Source: Nyssa sinensis (lineage: Eukaryota; Streptophyta; Magnoliopsida; Cornales; Nyssaceae). Taken from it: a stretch of DNA of 64,000 nt. The position numbers and the translations under genes are program-made. The notes beneath the pieces were generated by a model. The model ran no database searches and had not been told where the DNA came from. It saw nothing but the letters and a program-made list of their open reading frames with translations. Location: NCBI GenBank assembly GCA_008638375.1, contig CM018051.1, forward strand, positions 12,888,369 to 12,952,368, given 5' to 3'. Below, piece after piece: positions 21,555-32,689 of the stretch; position 1 is the first letter of the stretch, and every line of letters begins with the position of its first letter.

Positions 21555-22097
21555 TTACAATAATTCTAAAATCAATATCTTTATTTTCAAGATAACATAT
21601 GTGTACTACACTAAGAATTATAGGCATGTTTGATGTCAAAACATTGATCAAACTCATACAAATGGGTTTTCAAATAAGTTTGTTTGCATAAGTTGTTGCC
21701 CTTGCTTTTTCATCGCAACCAACACAGCCTTTGTCCTATGATCAACATTAATAGAATTTTTTACTCCGCCTCTACCAATTATCACCAACTAACGCAGAAC
21801 GAAAAATATAAAAGGAATCAAATACGTCAAATTCTTTAAAATCCAAATAACATGGGAATTACTCACCTCAAACAAGAGAATAAATTTCAAAAATTTGAAA
21901 TTAAATATTATTGATAAAAAAATCTAACCATAAAGATCTATTATATCATATTTAGAGAGTTAGAATATTATTATTTTAAATAAAAAATCATAACTCATAT
22001 TCTAATCCTAATCCTAATAAAATAAAGACTCATATTTTAAATTTAAAATTAAAATAAAAAAAACCAAGATAAATTCAAATTTAAAAAATTAAGAATC
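21555..22097. other. Non-coding flank, partly duplicated
   Basis: AT-rich. It contains another diverged copy of the GATGTCAAAACATTGATCAAAC flank motif (near 21630). Its end (22000-22097) matches the flank at 27590-27670 after the second DC1 copy. Confidence 0.5.
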
Positions 22098-22667
22098 TGT
22101 TGTGCCATTTCATCCCACATTGGAAAGGAGTCGGGAACTCTTGTCGCTTATAAGCACAGGACACCTTCTCCCTTGCAAGAGGTTTTTTCCTAGGTAAAAG
22201 CCCAGGAGGATCAAAGCTGTGCGGGGCAGGACGGGCCACGACCCAGAACCTACGGGGTGGGCTTGGCCCAGAACCCAGAGCCCAAAGCGGACAATATCTT
22301 GCACGAGGGGCCACGGTGTGCAGGTCGAAAATGTGCAGCATCAGCTTGGCGTCGTTTGTGGGAAAGTTGAGCCACGTGCCTCGTTCTCACGCTCCAACCA
22401 ATTCCGACTGGGGGAAGCAGCTGTTGTGCCATTTCATCTCACATCGGAAAGGAGTCGGGAACTCTTGTCGCTTATAAGCACAAAACACCCTCTCCCTTGC
22501 AAGAGGCCTTTTCCTGGGTAAAAGCCCAGGAGGAACAAAGTCGTGCGGGGCGGGGCAGGCCACGACCCAGAACCTACGGGGCGGGCTTGGCCCAGAACTC
22601 AGAGCCCAAAGCGGACAATATCTTGCACAAGGGACCACGGTGTGTGGGTCGAAAATGTGTAGCATCA
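22098..22667 (+). mobile_element. Complete TRIM (miniature LTR retrotransposon)
   Basis: Two 246-bp LTRs (22098-22343 and 22422-22667), both starting TGTTGTGCC and ending AGCATCA, nearly identical to each other. They flank only 78 bp of internal sequence. A PBS-like TGGCGTCGTTTGTGGGA lies at 22347-22363 and a purine tract GGGGGAAG just before the second LTR. The element is bounded by perfect 5-bp duplications GAATC (22093-22097, 22668-22672). The duplicated block at about 27671-27680 lacks it, giving an empty site. With no coding capacity it would need proteins from an autonomous element; its PBS resembles that of the Tat elements. Confidence 0.93.
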
Positions 22668-23055
22668 GAATCTTATAAGAATTTAAAACCAATATCCTTA
22701 TTATTACATCATAAATTATAACATTGTTTGATGTCAAAACATTGATCAAACGTAAACAAATTGATTTTCAAATGAGATTTTTATCTTTAAATGTATCACT
22801 AATGAAAAAAAAAATTATAAAACAACAAGACGAAAAGGAAAACCGAGAGGAATATCTAAATGATGTGGTAGCAATATTTTCAATATATATTTTGATCATG
22901 AAGTTATGAGTTTTGGCATTATTGTAAGGGTTGTCAATTTCAAGCAGCGATAAAGGAGATTCATGTGGCTGTGGAGTTACTTCCAAATTTTCAATTATCT
23001 ATCCTTTAACTTCTGAAACGCAATTAATTGGGAGGTTTCGAATCACTTTAACGAC
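22668..23055. repeat. Host flank shared with 27676-28055
   Basis: It continues the block 1 / block 2 similarity through the CATGTGGCTGT motif to GGGAGGTTTCGAATCAC. The similarity ends near 23055 / 28055. No gene. Confidence 0.75.
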
Positions 23056-24300
23056 TTTTTTTTACAAAACTACTTAAAATAGATTCCTTTTTAAAGCGTA
23101 AAAGATTATTTGACATGACAAAACTTGATTAACTTGGTTTAAGAAAAATAATGTGAGTTAATTAAACCAAGTTAATAGAGTTTTAGTAGCACATTAATTC
23201 TGAGTACTAGTAATATTTGATAAGTTTTATCTTAAATAAAAATTGAATAATTTATTATGAGTAGAACTAAAAAGTTTTATCATAGTTAAATTAGGTCTTT
23301 TAATTAAAATAGAATTATGACTTTGAGTTATAGTAGAATATATTATATATATATATATGTGTGTGTGTGTGTGCGCGCGAGAGACGCTGCGTCGAATCAG
23401 TGTGTGGGAGCCGTGAGCGAGCTTCGGCCGCAACAAAGAGAAATTTGAGTAATTCCTACGGTTAATACAAAGTGTGAGAAATTGCTTTTGATTTCACGTT
23501 CCCCAAGACAAATTTTGTTATCTTGATACTCTGATTTTATTCAATCCAGGAGCCTGATTTCATATTTTTCTTTCCACCAAACTTTCCTCGTTTTTATTAG
23601 TGTGGAGTGATTTCTTTCAACAAGATTTTAGATTGTTTTAGGTTCAATAATTGGTATCTGAGCAAATTTTTAAATTTTATATTTAGTATTAGAATAATTT
23701 TTAAATATTATGAAATTTTTTAAAAATACAGGTACACCCTCTAGTTGATTTTTTCTTTAAAATTATAAAATTGTCTATTTTATTTATTTATTTTTATATT
23801 TTTTTAAATTTGACCAATTTTTCTAATTTTTTTAATTACTTTTTTGTTATTTTATTTAAAAATAAATTGAAGGTAAATAACTTATTTTTATTTTATACAA
23901 AAATAAATTTAAAACTTTATCAATATTTATTTAGAAATGAAAATAAATTGGTCAAAATTTAAAAATTAAGAAAAAAAACACATGAAAATGATATTTTTAT
24001 CATTTTGAAAGAAGAAAAATTTACTAAATGAGGTATTTGTATATTGTTAGATAAAATATAAAAAATTAGTATAATTTTAGAAACATCATAAAAGATTTGT
24101 GTAATTTATCCTAAGAATAAATATAAATTTTTGTCTAATTAGGCATCTAGTGGACAGGTTCTTGGGTTCAATAATTTTTATTGGCAAATAACAAAACCAA
24201 AGATGAGGAATAAATTTTAAAAAACAGAGAACAAAAGAAAACATAATACAATTAAATATGGTAGTTAAATCATTTTAGAACTCTAGGGCCACTATAAATA
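23056..24300. other. Non-coding, with GT/GC microsatellite and PBS-like motif
   Basis: A TA/GT/GC simple repeat lies at about 23340-23380. At about 23650 the sequence TTGGTATCTGAGC is one base from the iMet primer-binding site and could mark an old copia LTR ending there, but no LTR start or partner was found. The rest is very AT-rich. Confidence 0.4.
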
Positions 24301-24307
24301 TATATGG

Positions 24308-24434
24308 TAGTTTATTAATTTTTCTAGCACCTTCTGATACCATGTGAAAACTACCTTTTGAATTGAATTAGATATGAGAAGAAGAAGAAGAAGAAGAAGA
24401 AGAAGAAGAAGGTGCTAGAAAAATTAATAAACTA
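24308..24434. repeat. Perfect 28-bp inverted repeat around a GAA tract
   Basis: Bases 24308-24335 and 24407-24434 are exact reverse complements over 28 bp. The 71-base loop contains a (GAA)n microsatellite, which runs from about 24376 into the right arm. A (TA)n tract follows at about 24447-24469. There is no coding frame. Confidence 0.85.
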
Positions 24435-24443
24435 GAAAATTCA

Positions 24444-24474
<31 letters not shown>

Positions 24475-24501
24475 CTAAGAGGAAGAAATTCAATATATAT
24501 T

Positions 24502-27500
24502 TCTCATTTTGATTATGAAGTTACTTGAATTGATAATTCATTGTTTTTTTCTATATATTTTTCTTTATTTTAAGTGTTGTCAATTCCTTAAATTTTCAAT
24601 TACGCACCATGAGGCGAAACTGGGCCGGGTTATAGACCCAAACGCTGAAAATTCTTTAGACATAGAATTTGGGCCCAGTTTAATGTAGCCCAATCCCAAA
24701 ATTTTAATCCAATCCTAGGCTATAGGTTTTTCCTTAATATTTTCTGCTCTTATAGACCCAGACGACGGTGTTATCTCTCCGATTAAACGTTAGTAAGGCC
24801 TGAGATCGTCATGCAGGGTTTTTTTTTTTTCTTCTTTCGATTAAACTGTAGGAAACTGTTTTCACAGTGTTAGGGTTTGGAATCATTTGAGGAGTTTTTA
24901 TAAACCAAAAATCCAACATTTAGCACATCAGGATTTGCATGTCCGGCACCTCCTGAAACCATTTTCAAGACTGGTCTTTGTGTGTGAGGAAGAGATGGAG
25001 TTTGTGCATTTTAGTCATGACCATCCATTGATCCTCAATGAAGAAAAGAAGCATGATGGTAAGGAAGTTCGCCACTGCAATGGATGTCTAGAAGAAATTG
25101 TTCCATGTCCCTACTATTGTTGGAGCAAATGTGATTTCTTCCTGCACAAATTATGTGCTGAACTACCCCGGGAGATGCAACACCATATGCACCCCCAACA
25201 TCTTCTCACCCTTCGTGCTTGTCGATATTGCATATGTGATGTTTGCCGAGGAAACTGGCATAACTTCACCTACAATTGTTCCCGATGCGATTTCGATGTG
25301 GACATAATATGTGCTTCTCTGATGGAGCGCAAGATTGAACACAAAAGTCACAAACACCCATTAACCCTCCTACGGAGTCCATCCTTGCTCTATTGTTATG
25401 CTTACGGCACAGAACACAAAGGCATCTTCTATTTTTGTACCACCTGCGGCCAATTCTGGATGAACAAAGACTGTGATTCATTACCCAGCGCTATCATACA
25501 AAGTGATCATCATCATCCTCTCTCCCTCGTCTATTCTCTTCCGGAATACTATCTCAAATTTAGGTACACTTGCGATATCTGTTGTAAGAAAACCTTCGGG
25601 TTGTGCTGGTTTTATTATTGTAGCGAGTGCAGATATGTTGCCCATGTCAATTGCGCGACATCAAAGACTGAGGCTTTCATGTCGATTCTTTTGCCTGGTA
25701 ACTCTTTTTTATATCTTTTATTTTATCATTTGATTACATTATATTCTTAGTCGTTTCAGGGCTCAAATAATTTCTTCTTTTTTTCCTTTTTCTTTTGCTA
25801 GACCGAAAAACTAAGAATTTAACCGAAGATGTTTATCCCAGATGGCCGGTGTCGGATGAATCTGTAAGTCTGGTAAATCATTTTTTAAAGATGGACCTAG
25901 GAGAGAATAAGAGATCAAGAGAAATCAACCATTTTAGTCATGATCATCCTTTAATCCTTTTTGATGTACAAAATAATGAGGAATCATGCTCTGAAAGCAA
26001 ATCGTCTCTCCTAAACGAGATGAAGAATGATAACATATGTAATGGGTGCACGCGACCTATCTCCGCTCCATTTTATAGTTGCTCGCAGTGTAATTTCTTT
26101 CTCCACAAATGGTGTGCTGAGTTACCGACTGAGGTGCAACACCCGTGTCACCCTCAACACACGCTCGTTCTCCTTCCGAAGTCTCCTACATTTTTTGGTT
26201 TCCTTAAATGTCAATGTTGTCTACTTTATTGTAATGGGTTTAGCTTTAGTTGTGCTAGTTGCGAGTTCTACCTTGATGTTAATTGTGCTTCCTTACCGAG
26301 CATTATCACACATGAAGCTCACGCCCACCACCGCCTCGTTTTGAAGCGACCAATTGATCGTTTAAAGTGCAATGCATGCCATCAGTTTTGGTGAGACTTT
26401 CAGTTTGGATTTGTATGTGATACTTGCGATTTCAACCTAGATTTGGAATGTGCTCTGTTGCCACGTAAGACCAGTCACAGGTATGAGGAACACCATCCCC
26501 TCACCCTCACTTGTTCCCCTGTAAAAGACGATTCAGATGAATATTTCTGTGAAATTTGTGAGGAAGAATTAGATCCCAAGAATTGGTTCTACCACTCTGG
26601 TGATTGTGATTGCAACCAATGGTTTCATGCTCGTTGTATTCATCCCCGTCGTCCAAAAATCATGTTTGGGGGCACCATTAAAATTGCCAATCATCCGCAT
26701 CCTCTCACTCTTTCAAAAGTGACGAAGGATGACTTTAAATGCGATTATTGTGGTATATATTTCTACTCCTTTGAACCCGTCGTTGTTAAATGCTTGCAAT
26801 GTAACTATACGCTTCACTATCATTGTATTGCATCATGTAATGAACAACGTTGTTAATTTAACCTAAACATGCATCCTCTTGTAGTTCTTTTGAGTTTCAC
26901 CTTGTTACAAATTATTTATCACAAATGAAATTTTAGGAGAATGTAGAGACATGTCTGTAAAAAAAAAAGATTATTCCCCAACTAAAAGACCTAAAAACAG
27001 TGGGTGCTATCACTATAATAGTTGTTTATTATTTATATGAATACCATCTTTGCTCTTAGAAACTAAAACACACAAGTTTTGTTTGAAGTATTTTACAAAA
27101 AAAATATAAAAACTTGACTCAAAATGAGATTAAATTCTTTGTAATCTCTCAATGAATTCTTTGTATTCATGAGCAGACACTTTATTTTTATTTTTTTTAC
27201 GAACTTAAAAGTTTGTATAGACCAGACCTTAAACTCCAATTCTTTTACCAATATCTTTTCATAGAATTCAAGAGGCAAAGTTATGCAAGCTTTTATCAGA
27301 ATACATATTCAAACCTACCAACATCATCTTTTCTTTTACTCTGAATCTAACGCCTTATCAAACAACAAAACTTTTCTAATATAAATGATAGGACTAATTA
27401 CATCATCATTTTTTTTTCTCTTTCTCTTTTCTCTTCATTTTTAAGTTCTCTTTTATAGTTCATTACAACACCGGATAAAAACTTGTCACCTCAAACTTTT

Positions 27501-28055
27501 AAGCTAATAAGAAAATAAAACTGTGTGTAAGTGAATAGCATTGAAATAAATTCCTTGCATTCAAGAACAGTCATTCATATTCTTATCATAATCTTAATAA
27601 AATAAAGACTCATATTTTAAATTTAAAAAAATAAAGATAATCAAATTGAGATAAATCATATTTGAAAAATTAAAAATCTTATAATAATTATAAAACTAAT
27701 ATCCTTATTACTACATCAAGAATTATAAGCTTGATGTCAAAACATTGATCAAACGCAAACAAATTGATTTTCAAATGAGATTTTATCTTTAAAATGTATC
27801 ACTAATGAAAAAAAAAATTATAAAACAACAAGACAAAAAGAAAAACCGAGAAAAATATCTAAATGATGTGGTAGCAATATATATTTTGATCATGAAGTTA
27901 TGAATTTTGGCATTATTGTAAGGGTTGTCAATTTCAAGCTGTAAAGGAGATTCATGTGGCTGTCGGGCTACTTCCAAATTTTCAATTATCTATCCTAGAC
28001 AGTGACACTGAAACGCAATTACTTGGGAGGTTTGGAATCACTCTAACGACTTTTT
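24502..28055 (+). repeat. Segmental duplication block 2
   Basis: Direct-orientation partner of block 1 (1242-4750 plus parts of 19791-23055). It lacks the MITE, Tat element 1 and the TRIM, so it preserves the pre-insertion arrangement. It carries the broken DC1 gene B. Confidence 0.88.
24995..26856 (+). pseudogene. DC1-domain gene B with one premature stop
   Basis: Same structure as gene A: exon 1 24995-25697, a 104-bp phase-1 GT-AG intron (25698-25801), exon 2 from 25802. Four DC1 modules are encoded in exon 1 and five in exon 2. A TGA at 26392-26394, right after CNACHQFW in the seventh module, would end the protein at 431 residues. The same frame then continues without further damage through modules 7-9 to TAA at 26854-26856; full length would be 585 residues. 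The paralogous fragment at 735-1243 has a TAG at the equivalent place. It could be a recent pseudogene or a truncated six-module protein; a 13-base GTGAGACTTTCAG segment spanning the stop is too short to be an intron. Some zinc ligands also differ from gene A (for example CYAY for CYAC in module 3). Confidence 0.8.
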
Positions 28056-29009
28056 TGCTCCAAGCAAATAGAGCCAAAAATTCAATAATTCAATCCCCCT
28101 TTAGCAGGGCCACTTCAGTTTTAAAATGAAATCACCTAATTGTCATTACATTAAAAAAATTATTAAATTCATTTTTAACAATGAAAATGTTAATTAAATC
28201 TAATTCCTAATTTTGATAAATAAATAAATTAAAATATTGGAATCAAACCATTTTAAGATTTAAAAATCTAATCAAATAAAAATTTAGTTTCCAAAATTTC
28301 AATTATGTTTCACAATCCATTGGCTCTTAATTTTAATGAAAGCTGAAAGCAACAACTAATTTATCAGATTTTGTAGCTTCATATTTCATGAAATGTTGAT
28401 AGTATGTAACAAAAAATAATCAACAAGTGGGTAGTTGACAGCAATTAAGGGGCTTGTCCCCTAAGATTGTTAAGTCAAAATTCACTAAATGTCACTTTCT
28501 CTTGGAGTCCGTTCATATGGGGCGCTACTTCTGTTTTAATCAAACCTCCCGTTAATGGACGATGGGTTTGATCTCCCAAATTAATCTGCTAGAAAAGTCG
28601 AATACTAAGTTATCAAAAAAAAAAAAACATATAATCAACCAGAAGTGCATAAATGGCATTGACAATATTTAAATGATTTTAATTTAATCCAAAAATATTT
28701 TGTTTCGCTTCTGAAAAGAAAAAGAAAAGAAAAGCCAAAAGCCAAGATCTATTCAAAACTATGGTGATTTAAGGTTGCAATATTGATTATTTTGTACCTG
28801 AGTTTAGGGTTGAAAATTGTATTTGTAAGAATTATCAAAGAAATAAGAACAAAAATTCACTGATTTAGATAGTCACCATTTTACAAATATTGTCTTTTAT
28901 AAAATATCATTGTGTTAGATCTTAAATAAGCTTAGTCGTCATGGACATACTGGGTAGCACTTTGAACCAAATCATGATCCAAGTCAGGCAACCAAGGTAG
29001 TGATGATCT
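26857..29009. other. Non-coding flank after DC1 gene B
   Basis: Up to 28055 it is the duplicated flank (empty sites for Tat element 1 near 27285 and the TRIM near 27676). From 28056 on it is single-copy AT-rich sequence. Around 28450-28625 there is a GC-richer stretch ending in a run of A, with a weak B-box-like GGGTTTGATCTCC, possibly an old SINE. No gene. Confidence 0.5.
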
Positions 29010-29184
29010 TACGCAAGAGATCAACGGCACTTATTAGCGGCGTTTTGGTCTAAACGCTGCTACTAGTATTTGTAACACTGTTGGAAGCAGCACGAAGGCA
29101 AGCGCCGCTAAAGATGATTAGCAACGTTTATGTTGTTTTTAGCAACACTTATGAACACCGCTAATAGTCCTATTTCTTGTAGTG
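29010..29184 (-). mobile_element. CACTA transposon end fragment
   Basis: The plus strand ends TATTTCTTGTAGTG at 29184. This is the reverse complement of CACTACAAGAAATA, the conserved CACTA (En/Spm) terminus. Inside lie several subterminal motifs of the AGCGGCGTTT / AACGCTGCTA type in both orientations, as expected for CACTA ends. The opposite terminus is not present nearby, so this is a fragment or a deleted derivative. Confidence 0.65.
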
Positions 29185-30930
29185 AAATCTCCATCTTAGC
29201 TTGTTTTCCTTCAAGTCACGAGCAAACAAATTTCTTGTGCTATCTTCTCCACAAAATCTCTAAGAATCAAATCAAATGGTGCGAATACAATCAAGTCCAA
29301 ACTGTGTTTGAACTTGAGTAGCGGAATAGGCTTAAACATCATTTGTTAGATTCTCTGTTGCTAAAAATTTTGCTCAAATAACTCATTTTTTCAATAAAAA
29401 TTCTCCCATAAATCCGTACCATACAACTGGGAGTAAGCCCTCCTCACCCTCCCAATCTATTATTCGTCATTAGTAACACAACTAGGTTCGCTACGCTCCA
29501 CACATAAGACCTATATATCTAATTTCACATATTACGAGAATACGTTGATTTGTGTACTCAATGGTCTTCCATAAGAATTTGGTGCATTTAGAACCTTAAT
29601 AAGAGTTAGATCTCATATTCTTTTTTAGGCTGAAGAAATATTTTCCCACTCACTCTTTTTCATTAGTGGGAGTGAGAATGGGATTTAGGGATGCTAGAAT
29701 TCAGTTGGCCTAATAAAAATGAACTGAGGATGATTATATTTTATTAAGCTCAACACTTAATAAGTTGACAAGTTATATAAAAGACCAAAGTATTCTAGCT
29801 TGCTTTAAAAAAAAAAAAAAAAAACTTGGTTTGAGGCTCATTCCACATATCAACAAGTCAAATTTGACCATATTTTAAAATTTATTATCTATTGAGCTGA
29901 ATTAATGGAACATAACTTGGGTCAACTTAAATTTATGTGGAGCCATAGTTTCGATTTTCATGAAATAAAATATTAGAATGTAATTTCCAAAAGATATTTT
30001 TCTTTATTGGCTAAAAAGAAATTGATGTTTCTCCCTTCTACAATACCAAAGAACTTGATTATAGAAAGCTTAAATCTAGGACCGAGGTTTTATTTAAATA
30101 GTGCGAGTATTCATTCTTCACGTAATTGGTATGAGTTTAATTTTTTCTTCTCACATCATTGTATCAAATAAAAAAAATCTCAAACCTAAGGCTAGACACC
30201 CATGTCATTTTTTTTTTCGGTCCACCTCTATATTTTTCTTTTTATAATTAAAATATACCTCAACTTCTTTGAGCACTGATTAATCTTTTGAAATACATAC
30301 AATCCATGTCCCAAGAGTCGACATTCATCTAACAAGAAAATTTGGCATTTTGAAAAATAGTTGATTTGCATGTTCTAAAATATCTTTCGATTTTTTGTGA
30401 AAACATATCGAAATAAAGTGGTTAAAATTCTTCTTTTTATACGATAAGCTAGAATTCGAGTCTCATGTCACGCATACACATACTTAAAATAGTTTTTCCT
30501 TTCCCATCGCTGCACTTGAAACAAAACAAAAAAACCTTTCTATTTTTAAAATTTAAACATCTAAACATCATCCTCAACAAGTTGGGTGAAGCCTTAATAT
30601 ATTAAGATGGTGCATGCATCATGCACCTGTTTCATGTTTCAAACAACTTCATATTTCAATTGTTAAAACAATTTTATCGCAGGGAGAATTCTATAGATAA
30701 TTATTATCAATTTCTTTTACTATTAAGATAGAACTTTGAAAATTAGTGGATGACGTAGTAAGTTTTGAATGATATAAAATTGCCATCATAAGTCGTATGA
30801 ATATTATCGAAATAGTATAGGGAACATCAAAATAAAGTTCGAAATAACATTGGATTCTATTTCTGGATATGTGTTTTAATCATAGTTTTGTCATATATAA
30901 ATTAAAAGGCACATTTATTTTTTAATTTTA
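29185..30930. other. Non-coding, AT-rich
   Basis: No coding frame supported. A short inverted motif (CCCACTCAC...GTGGGAGTGAG) lies near 29645-29680 and an A-run near 29810. Confidence 0.5.
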
Positions 30931-30937
30931 ATTTTTT

Positions 30938-31420
30938 AGTTAAAAATAAATAAATAAATAATATTGATGTGATTGAATATGCCATAAATTATAGTAAAGA
31001 TACGTGCTCTAAAGAAAAATGTTCTTCCTATGGGGTTTGGAAAAAAGTATTTTCTTATGTGCATAAATAGGTTAATAAGAAGTATTGAAAGTAAAATCAT
31101 ATGCTTAAATTCATGTGCTTACATAAACATGAACATCTAGGGCACGTTTGGTAATGTTGCCATTTCTAATTTTTTGTTTTTTAATTTTAATATTTTAGTT
31201 AAAAATAAATAGGTAAATGATATGGATGTGATTGAATATGCTATAGATTATAATAGAGATACGTATTCTAAAGAAAAATGTTCTTCTTATGGAGTTTGGA
31301 GTAAAGTATATTCCTATGTGCATAAATAGATTAATAAGAAGTGTTGAAAGTAAAATCATATGCTTAAATTCATGTGCTTACATTAACATGAACATCTAGG
31401 GCACGTTTGGTAACGTTGCG
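30938..31420 (+). repeat. Direct duplication, ~259-bp period
   Basis: Two adjacent copies of a 259-bp unit. Both have GATGTGATTGAATATGC, CATATGCTTAAATTCATG and the end TAGGGCACGTTTGGTAA (31141 and 31400 for GGCACGTTTG). They differ at scattered positions, so the duplication is old. GGCACGTTTGGTAA resembles ends of hAT-type MITEs, but no target duplication was assigned. Confidence 0.75.
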
Positions 31421-32689
31421 ATTTTTAATTTTTAATTTTCTATTTTTTATTTCATTTTTTTTATGAGAACCAGGGGAAAAAGTGCCTGATTTGTCTTTTC
31501 TATTTTCATTCCGGAAAATTATTACAAATTTAGGCTAAAAACTAAAAACAAAAGTGAGAAACACGTTGTTTGAGTTTAATAAAATTGGGATATTAACACC
31601 CATTAAATACAAAATTTTCATATTTCTTACCTTTAAAATTTTTAGAAATAATTTATTTAGATTTTCAAATTAATTAGAAAAATTCTAATTGGCTAGATAT
31701 TCAATTTTCTTTTTAGAGTACGAGCTTGTCTAGACAAACTTCAACTTTGGAAAATAGATTATGGTATGCAAATAGATTATGAGTTTTTGAATGAGAATAA
31801 CTTATGATGGCAAAATAGTTTGAATAAAATTATTTAAAAGTGATTATAAAGCATGAAAGTCTATTTTACCTTTTATAATTTATTAGATAGTTTTAGTTTT
31901 TCTTTAGTAAAATATTATAAATAAATAAAATCATAAATAAGTTTTACTATATATTATTATATTAAATAATTACATTTTTTACAATAGTCCATGCAGCGTC
32001 GCCGAGACAGGCTTCCAGTCCATTTCCTGAGCGATCCGGGCCCGTAAATGCTACACTAAACGCCCCTGCCGGGCTTCTCTCTGGCCTGCATGTGAAGCTG
32101 GGAGCCCAGCCCGCTGCGGTAAACAAGCTCTAGGTCTACATCATCACGTGTTATCCAATCACAAAAAATGAAACTAACATTCCTAAACATTAAAAAAAAA
32201 AAACACAATCCTAAAAAATAGGACTTCTCTCCCATGGCTATTAGTAGTCCCAAACACTGTGGGATTCTTCCAAATTGCTGGACAATTATTGTTCCACAAG
32301 TGGAATAACAAACGTGCTGCAAAAACTTCAACTTAAAAGTCATAAAAAAAATTAAGACTCAAAAGTTGAATAAATGTGATGGAATCATCTTATAAATATT
32401 AATAATTTCTCTAAGGTAGATGCCCTCTTTCACTTCATATACAACACCAACGTTTTTTCAGAATAATACTTAGTTTCAAACTAAGTCAGCAGAACTTCTT
32501 TCTATCCGACTCTGTGTCTTAACCATAAATTATCATGAATGCAATGCACATGCATTATTTTAGTTTTTTAAGTTAAAACTAATAATAGCATGATACTCAT
32601 TTGATTTCATATATAACACATTAAGATTATGACATGTACTTGAATAGGAGGATGTTCTTCTTACATAGTGTAAAGCCAAGCATGTCCTT
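31421..32689. other. Non-coding, with a GC-rich island at 31985-32160
   Basis: Mostly AT-rich. A sharply bounded GC-rich patch (31985-32160, with GATCCGGGCCCG and CTGGGAGCCCAGCC) looks like inserted foreign sequence, but no terminal repeats or family are recognised. The open minus-strand frame across it has no recognisable domain. Confidence 0.45.

Noticed and set aside
26384..26400. A tiny intron (GTGAGACTTTCAG) that would remove the stop of DC1 gene B
   Set aside because: 13 bases is far below the minimum plant intron size, so the stop is treated as real.
28450..28625. A tRNA-derived SINE with poly(A) tail
   Set aside because: There is a weak B-box and a terminal A run, but no A box and no target duplication were found. 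It is mentioned only as a possibility.
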